Origin: Odiellus spinosus
Taxonomy: Eukaryota; Arthropoda; Arachnida; Opiliones; Phalangiidae
Reading direction: 5' to 3'
NCBI GenBank assembly: GCA_963920705.1
Contig: OY987227.1
Coordinates: forward strand, 186,001-250,000
DNA length: 64,000 nt
Part shown: positions 57,435 to 64,000 of the stretch, in pieces
Layout: each line of letters opens with the position of its first letter
Position numbering within the stretch: position 1 is the first letter of the stretch
Notes under the pieces: generated by a model
What the model saw: the letters and a program-made list of their open reading frames with translations, nothing else
The model's database searches: none
What the model was told of the DNA's origin: nothing
Program-made: the position numbers and the translations under genes

Positions 57435-60400
57435 TTATTGTTCAATATCAAATCTCTTCGGTGGTCGTCTTGTGCGAAGAGAGCGCCTAGGAATCACTGG
57501 AGTAGAAGCTGCCTGTTGAGTTGAGGTGCTAGCTCTCTCAGAGATTTGGGATGGATATTCAACCCGTTTTGGTGTTGTTGCATGTGTCCTCTTTTCGGCC
57601 AATGGGGATTGTATTTCCACAGAATCGTTTGCCTGTTCCGAAGTGGTTGAATGGCTCGAAGGCTTTTCCGTGTTAGCGGTTGGCTCAGGCACAGTAGGTG
57701 TTAAACTTGCCGTTGCAGTTCGTGAAGGTTGTTCTTCCACCATTTGTGGTGTTGGGAGCAGGATCCTGTCTGTAGATGCTGTAAGCCTTTCTGACGACGG
57801 CATCTGAGTGGATGGTATGCTTTGGTCCTTTCTTAATTGGTTGGAATGGCGCTTGACTAGTCCATCTCTCGTATCGATCTCAAACATTGTTTTGCCTATT
57901 TTGGCCGTTATTTTTCATTTCCGCCAAGCAGGTCCTCTACCATAGAATTTGACAAATACTGCGTCATTGACTTTATATGTGTCATTAACTTGTTCTGATG
58001 GCGTGTATTTGTTGACCTCTATACCTGGGTGAAATAGGTCCAGTGAGGTATATAGTTTGCGGCCTAACATGATTTCCGCGGGTGAAATACCATTTAGGGA
58101 TGGAGTTCTTCGGTAGTTGAATAAGAACTTGTCTAGCCGTGCTTCTAAGGTTCCTTTCGGATAGCGTTGCAGACCAAAATCAACTTCATCTGTCAGTTCA
58201 GATGACGAACCATCCAGTTTCTTTAATGTAGTCTTAGTCGTTCTGACAGCTCGTTCAGCACAACCGTTTGATTCTGGATGATATGGCGCTGAATGAATAA
58301 GCTCTGTGCCATTCGCAGTTAGGAACTGTCTGAACTCTAAGCTCGAAAAACATGTTGCGTTATCTGTGACTAGTGTTTTGATGATACCATATCTGGCCAT
58401 TAGTTGTCTTAGAAAGTTTATGACTACGATTGAGGAAGTTGTATGAGTAATTGCTATTTCCAGCCAACGAGAAGCTGAGTCGACTACGATAAGAAGGAAT
58501 TTCCCGTCAATCGGGCCCGCAAAATCAGCATTAACTCTGATCCAAGGTAATGTGACCTTCGGCCAAGGAACATAAGCCTTTTTAGGTGATGGGGCATTGA
58601 GTTGGCAGGTGGAACAGTCTTTGACTGTTTGTTCTATATCAAAGTCGATCTTTGGCCACCATACCTTTGTTCTGGCTAACTGCTTCATGTGTGTCATGCC
58701 CTGGTGGCTACTATGTAGATCTTGTAAAATATTTGCACGGTGCGCCATTGGAACAACGACCTTATTGCTAATGAGTAGGATACCCTTCAGTGTTGATAGA
58801 TGTTCTCGACGTGTGAAATAGGGAAGACATTCCTTAGGCAGTTTGTCTTTTGGAGGCCAAGAATTCGCGCAATACGATAAAATCTTTGATAAGATAAAAT
58901 CCTTATTGGTAGCGAGTGCCATTTCTTCCATCTTGATTGGACCCTGGTCGATGATGTTAATCAAGTACACATATTCATTAGGTATGCGCGGTTCCGTGTT
59001 GTCCGTAGGTAGCGGTAGTCTGCTAAGAGCGTCAGCATTACTGTTGTGAGCCCCCTTTTTGTAGATAATACTATACTGGTATGAAGCCAGAAAAAGGGCC
59101 CAGCGCTGCAGTCGAGCGGCTGCGGTAGCAGGTACTGGTCGATTCTCTGCGAATATTGCGGCTAATGGCTGGTGGTCTGTCACGAGATTGAAGTGTCGCC
59201 CAAGTATGTAATCTCGGAATTTGCCGATGCCAAAGACGAGAGCCAGAGCTTCCTTCTCTATTTGAGGGTATTTCTTTTCTGTGTTAGTTAAAGTTCTGGA
59301 AGCGTAGGCTATTGGTCTCTCTATGCCGTCAATGACGTGCGAAAGAACTGAGCCTATACCCACTGGAGAGGCGTCGCAAGCCAAGAAGAGAGGAAGGGCT
59401 TGATCATAGTGAACGAGGAGCTGATTCGACGTAAGCATTTGTTTAGCCGTGTTGAAGGCTTGTTTATGTAGCGCTGACCACTCCCAAGTAGTTTTCTTGG
59501 CCAATAAATTGTAGAGTGGCGCAAGAAGCGTTGCGTTGTTAGGTACAAATTTGGCATAATAATTGATTAGGCCCAGAAAAGAGCGTAATTGCTCGACATT
59601 CGTTGGTGCTGGAGCCTCGATTATTGCCCGTATTTTGTCCTCTTGAGGATGAATGCCTTTGGCATCCAACATATAACCCAAAAATTTGATTGAAGATTGC
59701 ATAAACGCACACTTACGTAAGTTGAGCTTAAGCCCTGCCTCTTTCAGGATGGTAAGAACCTCGTCTAAGTGTTGGAGATGCTCTTGTTCATTTCTGCTAC
59801 CTATGAGCAGGTCATCCTGAAAGGGATATATTTGTGACCTACCTCGGAAGAGCGTGTCCATAGCGCGTTGGAATATAGCCGAGGCGGAAGAAACACCATA
59901 CGGTAATCTCGTATACTTGTAGAGACCTTTTGAAGTGTTAATAGTTACTAGATGTTGTGACTCGTCATCTAATTCTAGTTGACTGTATGCCTCTTTGAGG
60001 TCCAACCGGGAAAATATCGTGCATCCGCTCATAGTGGCGAATATGTCATTTGCCCTTGGCAGTGGATATTTTTCTGCGTCTATGGCCACATTCGCGGTGA
60101 GCTTGTAATCGCCGCATAAGCGAACCTCATTATTTGATTTAAGCACGGGAACGATCGGTGCTGCGAATTCCGAATAAGGAACGGGTACGATTACACCCAG
60201 ACTCTGTAATCTGTCTATTTCTTTCTCAACTTTCTCCTTAATACTGTAGGGCAATGTTCGTGCCTTAAAGAAGCGTGGCTGTGCATCGGGTCGTTTATAT
60301 AGGTGAATTTTTACATCTTTCATATGACCTAAGCCGGGAGTAAAAACTTCTTTATTTTTCTCCATAATGATATCTAATGATGTCGCGCCATCTTTTGTGT

Positions 60401-60545
60401 AATGAACGAGGTGTTCCAGGATATTTAATCTGGAGAAAATCCATCTTCTACCGCAGAGGCTTGGACCTTTACCTTCGGCAACTGCCAATGGAAGCGTTTC
60501 CTTTCGGCCTTCGTATTGGACTTCTACGGTTGTTATGCCCAACAT
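57435..60545 (-). pseudogene. pol: Gypsy pol: reverse transcriptase, RNase H, integrase
   Basis: An 876-codon open frame (57,915-60,545). Reverse transcriptase motifs are VRLCGDYKLTAN, FSRLDLKEAYSQLELD and FQDDLLIGS (active site F-Q-D-D). RNase H has FLACDASPVGIGSVLSH and VTDHQPLAAIF. Integrase has a zinc-finger region (HQGMTHMKQLARTKVWWPKI, CSTCQL), VNADFAGPI, VTDNATCFSS and YHPESNGCAERAVRT. An in-frame TGA at 57,915 separates the last 160 codons (57,435-57,914: VKRHSNQLRKD, a Ser/Thr/Pro-rich tail, RRSLRTRRPPKRFD). A frame change also occurs just upstream, at about 60,555. Confidence 0.93.
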
Positions 60546-60547
60546 TT

Positions 60548-61183
60548 CTACTTTATGTTTTGTGTATACCGAGAGGTTTCTTGTAAAAGGTTGCAGCTTT
60601 GAAGTGTTTGGAAGGTTTCGTTAGAAACTATTGTGTAACCAGAACCCAGGTCTATTTCAAATCGTATTGGTTCTTGGTTGACCTTGCATATGGCAAAACA
60701 CGGATCTGGAACATCCATAATGTTTTCATTTGTGGTTTCCATATAATTGATGCTAGATTCTTGCTCGTCATATAGTTGGTAGTCCTCATTCGCGCTTTCC
60801 TGCGCAACGTAGTGAGATTTCGAGGTCTTTGAGGATGATGCGGTTTGACTAGAGGGCGAATCCTCTTTCTTTGATGCATTCAAACATACTCTGGCTAAAT
60901 GTCCAATCTTACCGCATTTGTTACATTTAGAGTCTTTGTAAGAGCATTTGTTGGTGAAATGATCGCTACTACCGCATCGAAAACATCTACCATTGTTTCG
61001 AGTAGGAAGGTCGAAGGTTTTACTCGTGTTGGTCTTCCGTTGTGCACCCGATTTCCATTTAGGTTTAGCTTGTTGATATTGCGCATGTTGAAGAGTGTGG
61101 TGAACGAGTGAGGATGATTCGGTTTTGTTTGCAATCATCTCTTTCACGTCTCTTTCAGCTATCTCTGTTTTCGGATAACTCAA
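60548..61183 (-). CDS. Gypsy nucleocapsid zinc knuckles and aspartic protease part
   Basis: Continuation of gag-pol in a second frame; the listed start is a frame boundary, not an ATG. Two CCHC knuckles (CFRCGSSDHFTNKC and CNKCGKIGHLARVC) are followed by an aspartic protease motif reading FEIDLGSGYTIVS. The usual D-T/S-G has Leu in the middle, so protease activity is doubtful. It ends at a TAG (60,548) a few codons before the reverse-transcriptase frame opens. Confidence 0.8.
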   Translation of the reverse strand: MSYPKTEIAERDVKEMIANKTESSSLVHHTLQHAQYQQAKPKWKSGAQRKTNTSKTFDLPTRNNGRCFRCGSSDHFTNKCSYKDSKCNKCGKIGHLARVCLNASKKEDSPSSQTASSSKTSKSHYVAQESANEDYQLYDEQESSINYMETTNENIMDVPDPCFAICKVNQEPIRFEIDLGSGYTIVSNETFQTLQSCNLLQETSRYTQNIK

Positions 61184-61679
61184 TGGCTTTAATGAGAGTG
61201 AGATCTATCTCTTCTAATAAACGATTCTTGATCTTGATGCTTTCAATGCCCATTACTAGGCGATCGCGAATCATGTAGTCCCGAGAATTGTTAGTCTCAA
61301 ATTTGCAGTGCTCTGATAATTTACGCAAGTCAGCAACGTAGTTCGCGACTGATTCTCCGGGTTTGCGACAGCGACTGTGGAATTTGTATCTTTGAGTAAT
61401 TTCCTTTGGCGTAGGAGTGTAGTGTTTTTTCATAATCGCATCCAACTCAGCGTAAGTTTTGTCAGCTGGTAATGTTGGTACCATGAGATCTCTTAGCTTT
61501 TGGTATACTGGAGCTCCTACGCTTGTCAGAAGAATAGCTTTTTTTCTTGCATCACTAGTAATGTCATTCGCGGTGAAATAGAGATCAAGGCGTTCGGAGT
61601 ATGTTGTCCACTGTTCAGCCTTTGGATCAAAGGTTCCACAAATTCCATAATATGTGGCTGGTGATGGTTTTTCTGCCAT
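61155..61679 (-). CDS. gag: Gypsy gag, capsid part
   Basis: 174 codons starting MAEKPSPATYYGICGTFD. It has the retrotransposon gag signature (TYAELDAIMKKHYTPTPKEI, FHSRCRKPGESVANYVADLR). The ORF stops at 61,155 and the nucleocapsid part continues in another frame, overlapping it by 29 bp. The region CCGAAAACAGAG is not a textbook slippery site, so this may be a mutation or sequencing error rather than programmed frameshifting. Confidence 0.85.
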   Translation of the reverse strand: MAEKPSPATYYGICGTFDPKAEQWTTYSERLDLYFTANDITSDARKKAILLTSVGAPVYQKLRDLMVPTLPADKTYAELDAIMKKHYTPTPKEITQRYKFHSRCRKPGESVANYVADLRKLSEHCKFETNNSRDYMIRDRLVMGIESIKIKNRLLEEIDLTLIKAIELSENRDS

Positions 61680-61911
61680 TGTTATTTATTTTGTTAAGTT
61701 GGGTGTTGGAAGGTAGTTAGTAGGTGAAATGTTGGACGAAATGTGCCAGCGAGTTTCCTTACGTAGGAAGCCAGGTGTCTTTGTTGTTCACCGAACTTAC
61801 TAAATGCGTAGTTCCAAAGTAACCCTAACGAGGCTTAACAAAGTATTTCTTTTACTTGAATTAATTATGACTTCTAGGGTGTTTGTAACGGATCCCATCT
61901 CCGTCGCCAAT

Positions 61912-62179
61912 TGTTGTGTCGTAGGTTATTAAAGACGACAGTTTTAATTAGAATAACTGATTTAATACTAACAACTATACATTTTTAAATGGGATCGTAA
62001 ATCCGTTATATGTTCACTCTTGGTTCCCCATATGATAACCGTGTGTTATTGCTCTTTCTGTTTATGTTATTACATTATAATATTGATCGGTTTGGTGGAG
62101 CTTAGGGCTCCATCTATGTTACAAAATTCGAACTTAATACTACAAGTATTTATAGTGATTAGGTGGAGAATATACAGCA
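61912..62179 (-). repeat. Gypsy 5' LTR (268 bp)
   Basis: Identical in length and, except for one base, in sequence to 57,107-57,374. The 232 bp between it and gag are leader sequence holding the primer-binding-site candidate. Confidence 0.95.
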
Positions 62180-62184
62180 ATTTT

Positions 62185-62591
62185 GATACTGAATAAGCTA
62201 GGAGATCGACGATGTTCGATCCTACGACTCTACGCTTGTTGTAAATCAACTCCCCGGCGTCAGTCCATTTAATTTTCAATGATAACTCTAACCACTTGTA
62301 TAAATCTAAACACTCCGAGGTCATATATGACGGCACGCCGGAAGCAATCTCCGCACTCCAATTTTGTATTTTCGGTTTTTTAACTTTTTTCTTCGACCTT
62401 TTATTAATAACCCTCGAGAGCACGTGATTATAGCGATTAATTTTGTCCGTGTTGTTCAAATTGGGATCATCGAGAATGTCTTTAATTTTATCGACCTTTT
62501 ACAATTCCAAAGTTTTATCCACTTTGAGGTCTTTCTCCGAATTAAGTCTTTGGAACGTCTCCTCGGAAATTAATAGCATTTTTTTCGCCAT
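62185..62591 (-). pseudogene. Second conserved Polinton ORF, right copy, split by Gypsy
   Basis: Starts at 62,591 (MAKKMLLISEETF). A TAA stop replaces the Glu codon of LELEKVDK near 62,500, but the frame is otherwise continuous to LLAYSVSK, where the Gypsy element interrupts it. It lacks the frameshift of the left copy. Confidence 0.65.
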
Positions 62592-62937
62592 CTTTAACTT
62601 TAGATAGGATAACTTTAGATAGGATAGCTCCTGCTATCGAACTGATTATCGGAAGTAATATCGGGAGAAATCCACCTTTTTGAATTAAAATTTGTCTTCG
62701 TTTAGGAGTATTTTTCTTGGCCACGTGACGTATGGAATTGCAATGCTTCTTCAGTCGCTTCTTCTCGTCATCTGTGAGAGAAACGTTACCCTGCAGTATA
62801 TTTATACAACATTCGGCGATGGTTTTTAATTCTTCTTTACTCGCGTATTTGACACGCGTTACACGAACTCAGATATTTTAGAAAGTCTAAGTGCTCGTGT
62901 ACTCTCTTCGGCGGAGCCATGTAGCTAATCGGGCAGC
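62542..62937 (-). pseudogene. pX-like small basic Polinton protein, right copy
   Basis: Mirror of 43,268-43,600 with the same frameshift near 62,845. In this copy the hydrophobic C-terminus runs past the next gene's start in another frame and stops at 62,542. Confidence 0.6.
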
Positions 62938-63366
62938 TTTCACGAGCGTACAATTGTTTTCATCTCGGTGAAACGTACAACTTCTAGGCGTTCCACAAAT
63001 TATAGTTACTAGTCTCGGGCAGCCTAAATCTTCGGCGTTAGCGACTTCAGTCTTCAAAAACCTTGATAACACGATAGATTTTTCTAAGCCTTTGGTTATA
63101 AAAGTATTGGCTTTCTCTCGTATAATTTTGGCAATTTCAGTCTGAGCTTCGAATGGATGATCTCCTTCGTCCCAGCGTAAGTCGCAACTGTTCCTCGTAA
63201 GCCATTGACATTGTCTTTTATCCTTAGACGATAAGTCCGTGAAAGGGAATGGCGCTTTAAAGATCCATACCTCGTGTTCGCCCGTCTCCTTCACGAATAG
63301 TGTTATTTCTTTCACGATCCATTGGCCTTGAACTCTGAAGAAATTTGCTTCGATTATTCCGGTCAT
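62887..63366 (-). CDS. Conserved Polinton-associated protein, 159 aa, right copy
   Basis: Open ORF, same protein as 42,822-43,301 except for two substitutions. Function unknown. Its start overlaps the ATPase stop in an ATGA. Confidence 0.7.
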   Translation of the reverse strand: MTGIIEANFFRVQGQWIVKEITLFVKETGEHEVWIFKAPFPFTDLSSKDKRQCQWLTRNSCDLRWDEGDHPFEAQTEIAKIIREKANTFITKGLEKSIVLSRFLKTEVANAEDLGCPRLVTIICGTPRSCTFHRDENNCTLVKAARLATWLRRREYTST

Positions 63367-63979
63367 TTTGGTAGAAAAATGGCGGCTTGTTCTCCTGGTA
63401 AAATCCCGGTCTTTAGTCTTCTATCTTCCGGGGTCGTAGCTTTGAGGTCTACGAATAGATATCCGTAACTGATAGCTGTAGCTTGTCTAAACGCGTCCAC
63501 AACGTATTTACTGTTGACTGGAGATATCTGTTTCGCCAAATGTAGGATCGCAGATTGGTCTCTCGGTGGTTTAAAGACTATCAGATAATGAGCGTTGAGA
63601 TTCAATGTTCGAATTTCCTTTCCTGGGTAGTAGAGGTTTTGCATTAAAATTAATACTGAGGTATTTCGATGATGTTGGTAACTTCCTTGTTATTAGCGAT
63701 TTCGCATAAAAGGTCGTCTAATATAACAAAGTTTCTAACGTTGGCGTTTAAAGTGCCTACATCCAATAGACCTTCGTGAAATTCCACGCTTGGGGTATGA
63801 CTCGATATGGAATTAAATAGTTTGTCTTGGTATTCAGTATAACACCATATTATCCGTTCGGGTGGGGGCGAAATTCTAATTTCCTTATGTTCAATTAATT
63901 TCGCAACAAAGACGCTTTTTCCACATCCTGTTACTCCAGCCACCAGTCCGTTAAAAGGGTGTTGCTGACTTAAATCCAT
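63363..63979 (-). pseudogene. Polinton packaging ATPase, right copy
   Basis: Walker A GVTGCGKSV and Walker B-like FVILDDLLCE lie in one frame (63,650-63,979); the C-terminal half (63,363-63,644) is in another. The break at about 63,652 equals that of the left copy. The left copy's TAG and 4-bp deletion are absent here. Sequence upstream of the ATG continues to match the left copy to the end of the window. Confidence 0.85.
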
Positions 63980-64000
63980 ATCGATAAAGGAGAGAATATT

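Larger units (their letters stand above)
57107..62179 (-). mobile_element. Complete Gypsy-type LTR retrotransposon, 5,073 bp
   Basis: Bounded by 268-bp LTRs that start TGTTGTGTCG and end ATACAGCA on the plus strand (TG...CA). The target-site duplication is ATTTT at 57,102-57,106 and 62,180-62,184; removing the element restores the left-copy sequence. On the minus strand it encodes gag, zinc knuckles, protease, reverse transcriptase, RNase H and integrase in Ty3/Gypsy order. A primer-binding-site candidate (TGGCGACGGAGATGGG) lies next to the 5' LTR at about 61,894-61,909, and a purine stretch (GGTGGGAGTAA on the minus strand) lies next to the 3' LTR. No env gene. Confidence 0.97.
52118..64000 (-). 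mobile_element. Polinton/Maverick, right copy, interrupted by Gypsy
   Basis: Longer copy: PolB remnant (plus strand), then on the minus strand protease, hexon, pVI-like, penton, integrase, conserved ORFs, pX-like and ATPase. It runs past the window end; terminal inverted repeats are not in view. Relative to the left copy it has a 245-bp deletion (left 44,041-44,285, joined at a GA microhomology at right ~57,080) and a Gypsy element inside the conserved ORF. Penton and protease are intact. Confidence 0.9.

Noticed and set aside
61155..61183. Programmed -1 frameshift between Gypsy gag parts
   Set aside because: No canonical slippery heptamer followed by a clear hairpin was seen, and other frame changes in the element suggest mutation or sequence error.

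Overview
The window is a stretch of arthropod, most likely insect, chromosome made almost entirely of repeats and transposable elements. No host gene was recognised. The assignment rests on several signs together: a P-element-type transposase, a DD41D mariner-type transposase, an R1/I-type LINE, a Gypsy element, Polinton/Maverick elements and a TTAGG-like tract (TTAGG is the ancestral arthropod telomere repeat).

Region 1 (1-8,470) is a graveyard of old elements: a mariner-type transposase tail, a 70-bp tandem repeat, a decayed Polinton-type protein-primed DNA polymerase B (minus strand) and a decayed P-element transposase. Region 2 (8,471-16,214) holds two large arrays of a 14-bp minisatellite (about 2.8 kb and 1.1 kb). 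They alternate with a 3,038-bp duplicated block containing a 1.48-kb element with short terminal inverted repeats. Region 3 (16,215-41,650) is a roughly 195-bp satellite of about 130 monomers with a third small minisatellite array inside. It contains large internal duplications, including two 8-9 kb blocks, and one clean 31-bp micro-inversion.

Region 4 (41,650-64,000) contains two copies of one Polinton/Maverick in inverted orientation (arms 42,192-47,438 and 53,915-64,000). Between them lie a decayed LINE (minus strand) and the C-terminal end of a second PolB. Gene order read from each outer end inward is packaging ATPase, conserved Polinton ORF, pX-like protein, a second conserved ORF, chromodomain integrase, penton, pVI-like protein and hexon. 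The right copy continues into an intact-looking adenain-type protease, converging with PolB. Both arms carry the same frameshifts and the same pVI stop codon, so they descend from one already damaged copy. The right arm is further split by a complete, very young Gypsy element (57,107-62,179; 268-bp LTRs with one mismatch; ATTTT target duplication).

The modules would have cooperated as follows. Integrase plus PolB give self-synthesising transposition. ATPase, protease, penton, hexon and pVI/pX-like proteins give a virion-like particle. The satellite and minisatellite arrays suggest heterochromatin. Several frameshifts could be assembly errors in a repeat-rich region, but those shared by both Polinton arms are unlikely to be.
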